From: Lachnospiraceae bacterium
GTDB taxonomy: Bacteria; Bacillota; Clostridia; Lachnospirales; Lachnospiraceae
Assembly: GCA_910574805.1 (NCBI GenBank)
Contig: CAJTCV010000018.1
Location: forward strand, 1 to 64,000
Reading direction: 5' to 3'
Length of the DNA stretch: 64,000 nt
Part shown: positions 26,204-33,313 of the stretch, piece by piece
Layout of the letters: the number at the start of each line of letters is the position of its first letter
How positions within the stretch are numbered: the stretch's first letter is position 1
The notes under the pieces: generated by a model
Told to the model about the DNA's origin: nothing
The model's input: the letters and a program-made list of their open reading frames with translations, nothing else
The model's database searches: none
Made by a program: the position numbers and the translations under genes

Positions 26204-26392
26204 ATGAACAAAACAGAGTTTGCATTGGCAGGTATTGCAATGATAATAATCATGGTAATAGCCTGGTTTTCATTAAAAACTAAAATCCGGCAACGGAATC
26301 CTTCAATGTATTGTTGGATTAAGGCCGGATTGCCTGGATGGATAATAACAATAACTTATCTGTTTATTGTGTATCCGCAAATTTACTTTTAG
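26204..26392 (+). CDS. Small membrane protein (62 aa)
   Basis: Two hydrophobic helices (about 8-24 and 42-60) flank a basic loop (KTKIRQRNP). GGGGGAACAC precedes the ATG. The 21 bp just upstream repeat a stretch inside the previous gene (25864-25884), so this region may have arisen by a short duplication or deletion join. Confidence 0.5.
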   Translation: MNKTEFALAGIAMIIIMVIAWFSLKTKIRQRNPSMYCWIKAGLPGWIITITYLFIVYPQIYF

Positions 26393-26497
26393 ATCAATCG
26401 TGCAAAATCGCTAACCTCAGGATTTTTAAATGGTGAAGGCTCATTCGTAAGTATAGAGAAGAGGGGATAGATCATGCTGGAGCTTAAGACACCATTC

Positions 26498-26571
26498 GGA
26501 TCCATAGCGCAGACGGTCAGAGCAGCCGACTCATAATCGGCAGGTCCCGGGTTCGAGCCCCGGTGGATCCA
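26498..26571 (+). tRNA. Phage-borne tRNA with anticodon CAU (Met, or Ile2 if lysidine-modified)
   Basis: A 7-bp acceptor GGATCCA/TGGATCC with discriminator A, anticodon arm GCCGA-CTCATAA-TCGGC and T arm CCGGG-TTCGAGC-CCCGG are all present. CCA is not encoded. The D arm is somewhat irregular. It stands directly before the repressor cassettes. Confidence 0.85.
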
Positions 26572-26612
26572 CTCCGCGGAATAATGAAAAATGAAGAAAG
26601 GAAGGGAAGTGC

Positions 26613-26846
26613 ATGGCAAGAGAAAGGCTGAAGGAAGCCCGCCAGAAAGCGGGCATGACACAACAGCAGATTGCGGACAAGCTTGGAATCACTCTGCGGC
26701 ATTATCAGAAGGTTGAGTATGAGGAGATTTGCGGTTCTTTTGAGATCTGGGACGCCTTGGAGGACCTTCTGGGGATACATCAACGGATACTCCGAGAAAC
26801 GATAAATAATCATCACGACACAATAACCAGTCAGAAGGCACATTGA
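26613..26846 (+). CDS. XRE-family HTH protein X1
   Basis: The 77-aa protein starts MARERLKEARQKAGMTQQQ, identical in X2 and X3, then differs (LRHYQKVEYEEICGSFEIWD). Its last residues are read through the antisense of the convergent repressor r1, suggesting a tail-to-tail fusion of two genes near 26790-26810. Possibly a Cro-like or activator partner of the cassette. Confidence 0.7.
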   Translation: MARERLKEARQKAGMTQQQIADKLGITLRHYQKVEYEEICGSFEIWDALEDLLGIHQRILRETINNHHDTITSQKAH

Positions 26847-27003
26847 GAAAGTCGGCCAGTTCAGTTAAGCGTTTTAAATCTGGTTCGATTTCTCCGCTTT
26901 CATATTTCTGGTAATGACGAAGGGGTACACTTATTGCATCAGCTGTTTTTTGCTGTGTAACACTGCGGGAAATTCTTGCGGCACGTAATCTGTCATTAAA
27001 CAT
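26689..27003 (-). CDS. XRE-family repressor r1 (lysogeny switch c)
   Basis: The HTH (VTQQKTADAISVPLRHYQKYESGE) and the usual end NVPSDWLLCRDDY are followed by about 38 residues encoded antisense to X1. Total 104 aa with start ATG 27003 behind GGAGG. It faces operators at 27030-27081. Confidence 0.7.
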   Translation of the reverse strand: MFNDRLRAARISRSVTQQKTADAISVPLRHYQKYESGEIEPDLKRLTELADFLNVPSDWLLCRDDYLSFLGVSVDVSPEGPPRRPRSQKNRKSPHTQPSDNAAE

Positions 27004-27022
27004 TGTAACCTCCAAAAAATAC

Positions 27023-27081
27023 TTGACTTACGTCCAATTTTGGCGTAATATAAAAACAAATAAAACGCCAAAATTTGGCGT
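27023..27081 (+). promoter_or_regulatory. Promoter and two operators of switch c
   Basis: TTGACT-17-TAATAT holds operator ACGTCCAATTTTGGCGT (27030-27046) in its spacer. A second copy, ACGCCAAAATTTGGCGT (27065-27081), lies just before the ribosome site. They are imperfect and perfect versions of one palindrome. Confidence 0.8.
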
Positions 27082-27084
27082 AAA

Positions 27085-27450
27085 AAGGAGGGGCAAGATG
27101 CTGGCAGAAGATGTAAGAAAGCTGGAAAGCGAAAAAGAGCGCCTGTTGGAAGAAAATAAGGAACTGTTAGTCCTACTTGGAGACGAGCCGCCGAAGCCGA
27201 TGAACTGTGGATGCTGTGCGCACTTTATGCAGCACTACATAAAGATTGGAATAAGCAACTACATGGAGACATATGCCGGGCATTGCGTGCATGGGAGGAC
27301 GGTAAATAAAAAGCCGGATGGAAAAACCTGTCGGTATTTTGAATTTGGCAGGCGTAGGACTTTCTGAATAAATGAAGAAAGAAAGGGAAGGGCATGGCAA
27401 GAGAAAGGCTGAAGGAAGCCCGCCAGAAGGCGGGCATGACGCAACAGCAA
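27085..27450 (+). repeat. Conserved cassette block, copy A
   Basis: About 366 bp containing the Cys-rich gene and the first 20 or so codons of an X gene. It is nearly identical to 27861-28226, and its first part to 29002-29276. A partial copy (X start only) lies at about 26589-26660. Confidence 0.85.
27098..27367 (+). CDS. Cys-rich early protein, copy 1
   Basis: The 89-aa protein has an N-terminal coiled coil (EDVRKLESEKERLLEENKEL). A Cys/His-rich part follows (NCGCCAHFMQHY, HCVHG, CRYFEFGRR) that probably binds zinc. It is the immediate target of the switch c promoter. Family and function are unknown; an antirepressor or host-takeover role fits the position only. Confidence 0.7.
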   Translation: MLAEDVRKLESEKERLLEENKELLVLLGDEPPKPMNCGCCAHFMQHYIKIGISNYMETYAGHCVHGRTVNKKPDGKTCRYFEFGRRRTF

Positions 27451-27609
27451 ATGGCTGATAAGTTAGACATTGGATTAAGGCACTATAAAAAGATAGAAAG
27501 TGGCGAGACACTCGGAAGCATACCTTTATGGGATGATATAGAAGATATTCTGAAAATTAATCAGCGCGTTTTGCGAGAAATTCATCTCGACAAAGAAGAT
27601 AATCCGTAG
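27394..27609 (+). CDS. XRE-family HTH protein X2
   Basis: The 71-aa protein shares MARERLKEARQKAGMTQQQ with X1 and X3 and then diverges (MADKLDIGLRHYKKIESGET). It is co-directional with and 26 bp after Cys-rich copy 1. The 3' end overlaps the convergent repressor r2 by 53 bp. Confidence 0.7.
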   Translation: MARERLKEARQKAGMTQQQMADKLDIGLRHYKKIESGETLGSIPLWDDIEDILKINQRVLREIHLDKEDNP

Positions 27610-27775
27610 ATACATCCAATATATCTGCAATTTGAACAAGCCCATCAAGTGTAGGTTTAGCATCACCACTTTCATATTTACGATAATTCCTAATTCCAGT
27701 ATTTAGAGTATCAGCCATTTGCTGGGCAGTAATACCAAGTTCCTTTCGAGTTTGATTTAATCTTTTTGAAAACAT
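27557..27775 (-). CDS. XRE-family repressor r2 (lysogeny switch d)
   Basis: The 72-aa protein is an HTH domain (ITAQQMADTLNTGIRNYRKYESGD) ending ADILDVSTDYLLCRDEF. Start ATG 27775 behind TAGGAGG. It is related to r1 in plan but divergent in sequence, and it faces a different operator. Confidence 0.75.
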   Translation of the reverse strand: MFSKRLNQTRKELGITAQQMADTLNTGIRNYRKYESGDAKPTLDGLVQIADILDVSTDYLLCRDEFLAKRAD

Positions 27776-27797
27776 GAATATACCTCCTAAAAATATC

Positions 27798-27858
27798 TTG
27801 ACAGTGCCATAATAGTACACTATAATCAAGATATAAATAAGTGCCATAATATGGCACT
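27798..27858 (+). promoter_or_regulatory. Promoter and two operators of switch d
   Basis: A perfect TTGACA-17-TATAAT. Operator AGTGCCATAATAGTACACT (27803-27821) fills the spacer, and the perfect form AGTGCCAT-AAT-ATGGCACT (27840-27858) lies downstream. The operator sequence is unrelated to that of switch c but the geometry is the same. Confidence 0.85.
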
Positions 27859-27860
27859 AT

Positions 27861-28226
27861 AAGGAGGGGCAAGATGCTGGCAGAAGATGTAAGAAAGCTG
27901 GAAAGCGAAAAAGAGCGCCTGTTGGAAGAAAATAAGGAACTGTTAGTTCTACTTGGAGACGAGCCGCCGAAGCCGATGAACTGTGGATGCTGTGCGCACT
28001 TTATGCAGCACTACATAAAGATTGGAATAAGCAACTACATGGAGACATATGCCGGGCATTGCGTGCATGGGAGGACGGTAAATAAAAAGCCGGATGGAAA
28101 AACCTGTCGGTATTTTGAATTTGGCAGGCGTAGGACTTTCTGAATAAATGAAGAAAGAAAGGGAAGGGCATGGCAAGAGAAAGGCTGAAGGAAGCCCGCC
28201 AGAAAGCGGGCATGACACAACAGCAG
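27861..28226 (+). repeat. Conserved cassette block, copy B
   Basis: Near-identical to copy A (for example, one T/C difference in the Leu-Val-Leu codons). It covers the Cys-rich gene and the X3 start. Confidence 0.85.
27874..28143 (+). CDS. Cys-rich early protein, copy 2
   Basis: Identical in protein sequence to copy 1 as far as I can see (89 aa). It is expressed from the switch d promoter. Three near-identical copies under three unrelated operators suggest recent duplication with exchange of the control region. Confidence 0.7.
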   Translation: MLAEDVRKLESEKERLLEENKELLVLLGDEPPKPMNCGCCAHFMQHYIKIGISNYMETYAGHCVHGRTVNKKPDGKTCRYFEFGRRRTF

Positions 28227-28397
28227 ATTGCAGATAAGCTTGGAATCACAATAAGGAGTTACCAGCGGATAGAGAGCGGTGAACTGTTGGGAAGTATAGC
28301 TCATTGGGATGCATTGGAAGATTTGTTTAATGTTCATCAGCGCGTATTGAGATTGGAAACATGTCTGGAGGAAGCAACGGAAAAACCTCAATCGTAG
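28170..28397 (+). CDS. XRE-family HTH protein X3
   Basis: The 75-aa protein shares the X1/X2 N-terminus, then reads LGITIRSYQRIESGELLGSI and ends in LETCLEEATEKPQS. It is not overlapped by a convergent XRE gene; instead a ribbon-helix-helix gene follows. Confidence 0.7.
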   Translation: MARERLKEARQKAGMTQQQIADKLGITIRSYQRIESGELLGSIAHWDALEDLFNVHQRVLRLETCLEEATEKPQS

Positions 28398-28495
28398 TTT
28401 CGTCGATGATGATGATTTTGGCAAACAGAGCGGGGAGCAGATGGGCAAGTTGACTGTCTGTCAAAGCGAAGATGTCAAAATAAAGGAAAGAAAAA

Positions 28496-28693
28496 ATGGA
28501 GAAAAATATAAGTTCAAAAGAAGTAAAAAGGGGAGTTGTGTCTACGCAAATTCGGCTTCCGGCTGAAATGCATGAATACATAAAGCGGGAAGCCGACAGA
28601 ATGGGAATCGCACAAAACGCATTTCTGATCATTCTTCTTGAACAGGGGCGCAAGCTGTGGGAAGCGAAGATCACTCATGTTCAGGAAGCGTAA
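28496..28693 (+). CDS. Ribbon-helix-helix (Arc-like) protein, plus strand
   Basis: The 65-aa product has VVSTQIRLPAEMHEYIKREA, a beta strand plus helix of the Arc/MetJ fold, and ends in a hydrophobic helix (NAFLIILLEQG). It is convergent with the RHH gene at 28671 and overlaps it by 23 bp, mirroring the X/r pairs of the other cassettes. Confidence 0.65.
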   Translation: MEKNISSKEVKRGVVSTQIRLPAEMHEYIKREADRMGIAQNAFLIILLEQGRKLWEAKITHVQEA

Positions 28694-28859
28694 TAGCTCC
28701 CTTTTCATTTTCGTAAGCTTCGACACCAAGTTTTACAAAGTATTCAATCTGGGAATTGGTATTGCGATTTTCCTGTTTGGCAATATATTTTGTTTTTTTA
28801 TATACTTCCTCATTGATTCGAATCTGAGTAGCTATTCTTCCGGGGATTGCTGCGGGCAT
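28671..28859 (-). CDS. Ribbon-helix-helix repressor r3 (lysogeny switch e)
   Basis: The 62-aa protein MPAAIPGRIATQIRINEEVY... has an RHH DNA-binding strand (RIATQIRIN) and a C-terminal helix. Start ATG 28859 behind AAGGAGG. It takes the place of the XRE repressor seen in switches a-d. Confidence 0.7.
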   Translation of the reverse strand: MPAAIPGRIATQIRINEEVYKKTKYIAKQENRNTNSQIEYFVKLGVEAYENEKGAITLPEHE

Positions 28860-28875
28860 AATATAGACCTCCTTG

Positions 28876-28988
28876 TTTAGTTGCATAATAGCACTAAATA
28901 ACATCTGATGTATAGATTCTATTTAGTAGCTAATAGATATTGACAAAGCGAAAAGATGATTATATAATAGCTATTAGATACTAAATAG
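28876..28988 (+). promoter_or_regulatory. Promoter and operators of switch e
   Basis: TTGACA-17-TATAAT (28940-28968) is flanked by CTATTTAGTAGCTAATAG (28919-28936) and its near-perfect reverse complement CTATTAGATACTAAATAG (28971-28988). A third TTTAGT/ACTAAA pair at 28876-28898 lies before r3. Confidence 0.85.
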
Positions 28989-29001
28989 AAAGGAGAAAAT
29001 A

Positions 29002-29276
29002 AAGATGCTGGCAGAAGATGTAAGAAAGCTGGAAAGCGAAAAAGAGCGCCTGTTGGAAGAAAATAAGGAACTGTTAGTTCTACTTGGAGACGAGCCGCCG
29101 AAGCCGATGAACTGTGGATGCTGTGCGCACTTTATGCAGCACTACATAAAGATTGGAATAAGCAACTACATGGAGACATATGCCGGGCATTGCGTGCATG
29201 GGAGGACGGTAAATAAAAAGCCGGATGGAAAAACCTGTCGGTATTTTGAATTTGGCAGGCGTAAGACTTTCTGAAT
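29002..29276 (+). repeat. Conserved cassette block, copy C (truncated)
   Basis: Contains only the Cys-rich gene. Identity to copies A and B ends just past its stop codon, where an X gene would begin. Confidence 0.85.
29005..29274 (+). CDS. Cys-rich early protein, copy 3
   Basis: Differs from copies 1 and 2 by one residue near the end (RRKTF for RRRTF). It is driven by the switch e promoter and leads into the rest of the early region. Confidence 0.7.
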   Translation: MLAEDVRKLESEKERLLEENKELLVLLGDEPPKPMNCGCCAHFMQHYIKIGISNYMETYAGHCVHGRTVNKKPDGKTCRYFEFGRRKTF

Positions 29277-29328
29277 AAGTGGAAGCGGATAAAGAGCGGA
29301 GAAGTCAGAAACAGTACAGGAGGAAAAC

Positions 29329-29709
29329 ATGCAAAAAACAGACCGGAAAATAGAGTTATTAGGAAAGCTCCAGGAAGAGCTGGACAGAAGAACACAGGTG
29401 GAAGAGGAAGCTGTCAGGCTGATCAGTAATGGTGAATGTGAAAAAGCCTGTGAACTGTTGAGTACGCTTGATGACAGTATTGTGAAATCGATCAGGCAGG
29501 AGCTGGATCAGTTGGATGCAGATGCAGCAAAGGGAAATAAAGAGAAATATAAGAAAGGTTTTTGGGATAGAGTAGAGTACTTGGCGAAACTGTTTTGGGA
29601 AGGTAAATGGTCAGAAAGGATTGACAATTTGTGTTTAGCGATATTCTGGCCAGTACTTATTCTTTGGTGTATAGCGGCACTGGTCAGAATTATCCTTTGC
29701 TTTTTATAA
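29329..29709 (+). CDS. Membrane-anchored prophage protein
   Basis: The 126-aa protein has an N-terminal helical, charged region (about 1-85) and a C-terminal hydrophobic segment (CLAIFWPVLILWCIAALVRI). AGGAGG precedes the ATG. Function unknown. Confidence 0.55.
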   Translation: MQKTDRKIELLGKLQEELDRRTQVEEEAVRLISNGECEKACELLSTLDDSIVKSIRQELDQLDADAAKGNKEKYKKGFWDRVEYLAKLFWEGKWSERIDNLCLAIFWPVLILWCIAALVRIILCFL

Positions 29710-29809
29710 AGACCGTATAAGTATTTCCTGAAGCGTTGCTGACATTTCAGAAAGTTCTTTGCCAGGCGAACAGGGGAATATTCAGGAAAGACAGAAGGGA
29801 GGTGAGCGG

Positions 29810-29962
29810 ATGAGGACAGAGAACAGGCAGCAGGAGCCCCGGAAGGATGTAAGTGCAGGAAGCTTCCTGCTGGAAAAGAATCATAGAGATGATACAGATC
29901 TGGTAAAAATCTGCCGGAGTTATGCAGGAGCAGTATGTCAGAAAGATCAGAAAAAGGCATGA
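29810..29962 (+). CDS. Small prophage protein (50 aa)
   Basis: The product MRTENRQQEPRKDVSAGSFL... starts after GGGAGG. No family recognised. A perfect inverted repeat (AATCCCGGC/GCCGGGATT, 29966-29992) follows its stop without a T run. Confidence 0.5.
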   Translation: MRTENRQQEPRKDVSAGSFLLEKNHRDDTDLVKICRSYAGAVCQKDQKKA

Positions 29963-30065
29963 ATGAATCCCGGCGCTGCAGTAGCCGGGATTCGAAGAAA
30001 ACAACAGGAAAAATGTACAACCGGTGAGACATATATTTAGGTGACATGGAAACGGGAGCGGAAAA

Positions 30066-30248
30066 ATGAGGGTAATGGAATTCAAAATTGGGAATTCACA
30101 GATTATTTTTAATGATGCAAGTCTGGAATTTCGGACAGAGGAAGAACGCAACGGAGTGTTCCAGAGGTTTTCCAATATCGCTTATGGGGAGCTTCTCAGG
30201 CAGCAGGCAGCTAAAGAAAAGAAAGAAAAAGCTGCAGATGCCAAATAA
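30066..30248 (+). CDS. Small prophage protein (60 aa)
   Basis: MRVMEFKIGNSQIIFNDASL... has a beta-rich first half and a Lys/Glu/Ala-rich helical tail. GGGAG lies upstream. Unknown function. Confidence 0.55.
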   Translation: MRVMEFKIGNSQIIFNDASLEFRTEEERNGVFQRFSNIAYGELLRQQAAKEKKEKAADAK

Positions 30249-30332
30249 ACGATTGGCGGTAATCGCTGCAGCAGTCGTCGAGACCTGCATATGGAGCGCA
30301 GATCCCGGCCACTGAGAAGGAAAGGAGGAATC

Positions 30333-30668
30333 GTGGGAAGAGAGTTTTACTGGGAGGATCGCGGGACAGGCGGTTGTCCGGATCTGTCTGTGCTGTATGG
30401 ACCGGAGCCCCATATGATCGCAGCAGTCATCACGCTGGATCGTGGGATCCCGGAAATGCAGGATGGATGCTGGCGGGTGATGAGTAATGAATACCGCAGT
30501 CTGAACCTGGAGGAACCGGATACATCGTTGTCACTGAAGCAGATCAAAAACCGGACACTGATCCGCCTGGATCAGGAGCTGAAAGACAGACAGGAACAGA
30601 TCGAAGAGGACAGGTCCGGCATACACGGCCTGCTGTTTGCGGATCTTCCGGATGATCCATATGAATGA
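30333..30668 (+). CDS. Prophage early protein (111 aa, GTG start)
   Basis: Starts at GTG 30333 with AAAGGAGG 5 bp upstream and reads MGREFYWEDRGTGGCPDLSV. It ends in a charged helical segment and an acidic tail. No recognised family. Confidence 0.55.
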   Translation: MGREFYWEDRGTGGCPDLSVLYGPEPHMIAAVITLDRGIPEMQDGCWRVMSNEYRSLNLEEPDTSLSLKQIKNRTLIRLDQELKDRQEQIEEDRSGIHGLLFADLPDDPYE

Positions 30669-30698
30669 TTAATACAGAAATCTGAAGGAGGACGTAAG

Positions 30699-30986
30699 AT
30701 GGGAAGACCAGGGGATTCGTTTGGGACCTGTGCATATTGCGGAAAACAGATCCTGTGGATCCGGACGAAGGCGGGAAAGAATATGCCTGTAGATCCGGTG
30801 CTGATCAGCTACTGTGTACCGAAGGACGGAAGGAAGGGAGCGGAAAAGATCGTGACCCCGGCAGGAGAAGTGATCTGTGCGGACAGGGCGGATTACAGCC
30901 GGGAAGAGGGGATCGGCTATATATCGCACTTTGCTTCCTGCAGGAAAAGAGAAAGGTCAGGTGGGGATCATGGAGGAAGAGATTGA
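30699..30986 (+). CDS. Zinc-ribbon-like prophage protein
   Basis: The 95-aa product has CAYCGKQILWIRTKAGKNMP and a later Cys-rich FASCRKR, a pattern seen in small phage zinc-ribbon proteins. Its 3' end overlaps the start of the tyrosine recombinase. Confidence 0.6.
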   Translation: MGRPGDSFGTCAYCGKQILWIRTKAGKNMPVDPVLISYCVPKDGRKGAEKIVTPAGEVICADRADYSREEGIGYISHFASCRKRERSGGDHGGRD

Positions 30987-31785
30987 GGCATTCAGAAAAT
31001 ATCTGATGGATCTGGAGCGATCGGAAAATACCATCAGCGCCTACATATGGTCCATCCGGATCTTTTTTCGCCAGTATCGGGAGATTAACCGGGAAAATAT
31101 GCTGGAGTTCAAAAGGCGGCAGCTGGAACAGTGGAAGCCGAAGACGGCATGTAACAGAGTCGTGGCCCTGAATCAGTTCTGCATGTTTCTTGGACATGCG
31201 GAATACTGCGTAAAGGGAATCAGAATTCATCAGAGCGCTTCCGTGGAAAATGTAATTTCCATCGAAGAGTACAGGCAGCTTCTTGCCGGACTGAAAAGAG
31301 ACGGAAACGAAAGAGGATACTGGCTGATCAGCTTCCTTGCGCATACGGGCGCGCGGGTGAGTGAATTTGTCCGCCTGACAGGAGACGGGCTTACGGTTGG
31401 ATACTGCGAGATGTGGAGCAAGGGGAAAATGCGCCGGATCTATATTCCTCAGTCTCTGATCCGAAGGAGCCGGAAGTATTTTCAACGGTATTTTCAGGAA
31501 ACGGATACGGATCTGCTGTTTGTGAACCGGCAGGGCAGCAGGCTTACCAGCAGGGGCATTGATGCCAGTATCAGGCGCTGGGCAAAAAAGTACGGGATCC
31601 GGAAAGAGGTGGCGCATCCGCATTCTTTCCGTCATCTGTTTGCCATTGAATTTCTGAAAAAGAATTCCAATATTGCACTGCTGGCTGATCTGATGGGACA
31701 TTCCAGCGTGAGCACCACGTCCATTTATCTGAAGCTGAGCCGTGAAGAGCAGATGCGGCAGTTTAATGATGCTTCGGACTGGTAA
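30970..31785 (+). CDS. Tyrosine recombinase A (XerC/D-like)
   Basis: The 271-aa protein has an N-terminal SAM-like domain (about 1-90). The catalytic domain shows Arg in GARVSE, His-x-x-Arg in HSFRHLFA, His in MGHSS and Tyr in TTSIYLKL. Length is near the XerC minimum. It is not near an att site, so it may resolve dimers, act on a plasmid form, or invert the tail-fibre segment. Start ATG 30970 with AGGTGGGG upstream. Confidence 0.85.
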   Translation: MEEEIEAFRKYLMDLERSENTISAYIWSIRIFFRQYREINRENMLEFKRRQLEQWKPKTACNRVVALNQFCMFLGHAEYCVKGIRIHQSASVENVISIEEYRQLLAGLKRDGNERGYWLISFLAHTGARVSEFVRLTGDGLTVGYCEMWSKGKMRRIYIPQSLIRRSRKYFQRYFQETDTDLLFVNRQGSRLTSRGIDASIRRWAKKYGIRKEVAHPHSFRHLFAIEFLKKNSNIALLADLMGHSSVSTTSIYLKLSREEQMRQFNDASDW

Positions 31786-31898
31786 CGTGTCAGTGGTCGC
31801 AGGGGCGGAGGGAGGGGCATTCAGAATCCGGAAGAGATCAGCAGGAATCATCATAATATATCACAATATATCAGAGATACGCAGAGAGGAAGGGGTGT

Positions 31899-32174
31899 AT
31901 GAACAGGCTGGGATTTATTTTTCTTTCCATCCTGAGAGAGAACGATGCAACAAGCAGGCTTTCATCCATGACGGTGCGGGAGCTCTTGCTTGCGGAGGAT
32001 TTCGGGGTGAAGGAAAACACATTATTTAAAAAGGCCAGGGAATTTGAAAAGCGCGGCTATGTCGGCCGGGGCCTCAAAGAGGGGCGCGCTGCTACATTTT
32101 ACATTACGGCAGCAGGCAGCGAATACCTGGAAGATCTGAGATACGAGGAAAAGGAAAGGAGGATCAGGTCGTGA
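31899..32174 (+). CDS. Winged-helix protein, TubR-like by context
   Basis: The 91-aa protein has a winged-helix pattern (MTVRELLLAEDFGVKENTLF, then FEKRGYVGRGL and FYITAAGSEYLEDL). It overlaps the tubulin-like gene by 4 bp. In type III partition systems TubR is a winged-helix centromere-binding protein encoded next to TubZ. Two AATATATCA iterons 10 bp apart lie upstream (31855-31873). Confidence 0.65.
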   Translation: MNRLGFIFLSILRENDATSRLSSMTVRELLLAEDFGVKENTLFKKAREFEKRGYVGRGLKEGRAATFYITAAGSEYLEDLRYEEKERRIRS

Positions 32175-33202
32175 AAGACAGGATTTCTTTTGTAGCAGTA
32201 GGACAGGCCGGTGGCAATATCGGCAGGCTTTTTGAACAGAGGGGATTTTCCGTGCTGTATATCAATACCTCACAGGAGGATCTTGATACGCTGGAAAATG
32301 CAAAGTTCAAATATCATATACCGGGTGGAGAGGGGTGCAATAAGGACCGCCATAAAGCGAAGCAGCTGATCATTGATGATTTTGACAATATTGCATCAGA
32401 GATTGATGCGAAGGTACGGGCGGAGCTGACCTTTGTGGTATTTGCCAGCGGCGGCGGAACCGGATCGGGAGCCGGTCCGATGCTGATGGATCTTCTGATC
32501 GACGAAGGAAAGCACATCGGGGCCGTTACAGTTATTCCGGCGCCGGAGGAAAGCGTAAAGTCACACATTAATGCCTACGAATGCTTTTCAGAGCTGACAG
32601 AGATTGCCGGGACAGCGGCATGCTTTATCATCGATAACGGAAACGGGGAGAAAATCTGCCTGAATGAGACCTTTGTGGACGCTTTTACAGCATTTCTGGA
32701 GATCCCGGAGAAGCACAGGAGTATCAGGGGCAATATCGACCGTGCGGAGATTCTGGAGACGCTGAAGGCGCATGGTATGGCAGTAGTGGTCAGCAGCGGG
32801 GCGACAGAGAGCGCAGAAGTCATTCAGGCGCTCCAGAGCGGCGTCTCAGCGCCTGCGGAGGCGGACCGTGCCGTGAAGTATATTGCGGCGTCCCTTGCCG
32901 GTAATGCGCGGATGATGGATCTGGAGAAGGCAGTTGGGGTGCCCATTGATAATTTCCAGACATTTAACGGGGAAGAGACCATCTGCTGTATATCCGGACT
33001 GACCTATCCTCAGACACGCCTGGATGCGGTATATGAAAAAGTCTCTGAGAACCGGGAGCTGATCCGGAAGAATCTGGCTGCTACGAGAGAAACCGGTCTG
33101 AAGAAGGGAGTGAATTTCCTTGAGGAGATGGATCCGCCGAGGAAAAAACCGGAAGGAAAAAAACCGCAGTCCAGGCGCGACATCATGAGCAGATATCTGT
33201 AG
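32171..33202 (+). CDS. Tubulin/FtsZ-like GTPase (TubZ/PhuZ-type)
   Basis: The 343-aa protein has the tubulin signature GGGTGSGAGP near 95-105 and an N-terminal nucleotide-binding VGQAGGNIG. It also has a T7-like region and a basic C-terminal tail (RKKPEGKKPQSRRDIMSRYL). Family members form filaments that position plasmid or phage DNA. GTG start at 32171 with AAGGAGG upstream. With the TubR-like gene it may maintain the excised element as a plasmid. Confidence 0.8.
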   Translation: MKDRISFVAVGQAGGNIGRLFEQRGFSVLYINTSQEDLDTLENAKFKYHIPGGEGCNKDRHKAKQLIIDDFDNIASEIDAKVRAELTFVVFASGGGTGSGAGPMLMDLLIDEGKHIGAVTVIPAPEESVKSHINAYECFSELTEIAGTAACFIIDNGNGEKICLNETFVDAFTAFLEIPEKHRSIRGNIDRAEILETLKAHGMAVVVSSGATESAEVIQALQSGVSAPAEADRAVKYIAASLAGNARMMDLEKAVGVPIDNFQTFNGEETICCISGLTYPQTRLDAVYEKVSENRELIRKNLAATRETGLKKGVNFLEEMDPPRKKPEGKKPQSRRDIMSRYL

Positions 33203-33214
33203 ACGGAGGTGTAT

Positions 33215-33313
33215 ATGAATGGACATATCCCGCTCCGTGTTCCCGGTCTGCTGCCGGGAACACGGAGCAGAAAAATATGGATAAAAGATTATGAGTGGGC
33301 ATATAAAGATTGA
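33215..33313 (+). CDS. Possible leader peptide (32 aa) overlapping the replisome gene
   Basis: MNGHIPLRVPGLLPGTRSRK... follows GGAGG and overlaps the next gene by 23 bp. It contains a perfect 14-bp-arm inverted repeat (33233-33246 with 33254-33267). Translation of the peptide could open the hairpin and couple to the downstream start, which lacks its own clear ribosome site. Confidence 0.4.
   Translation: MNGHIPLRVPGLLPGTRSRKIWIKDYEWAYKD

Noticed and set aside
26498-26571. Phage tRNA as an integration site
   Set aside because: No second copy of its 3' end is seen at the element boundaries; the att cores lie in cotJC.
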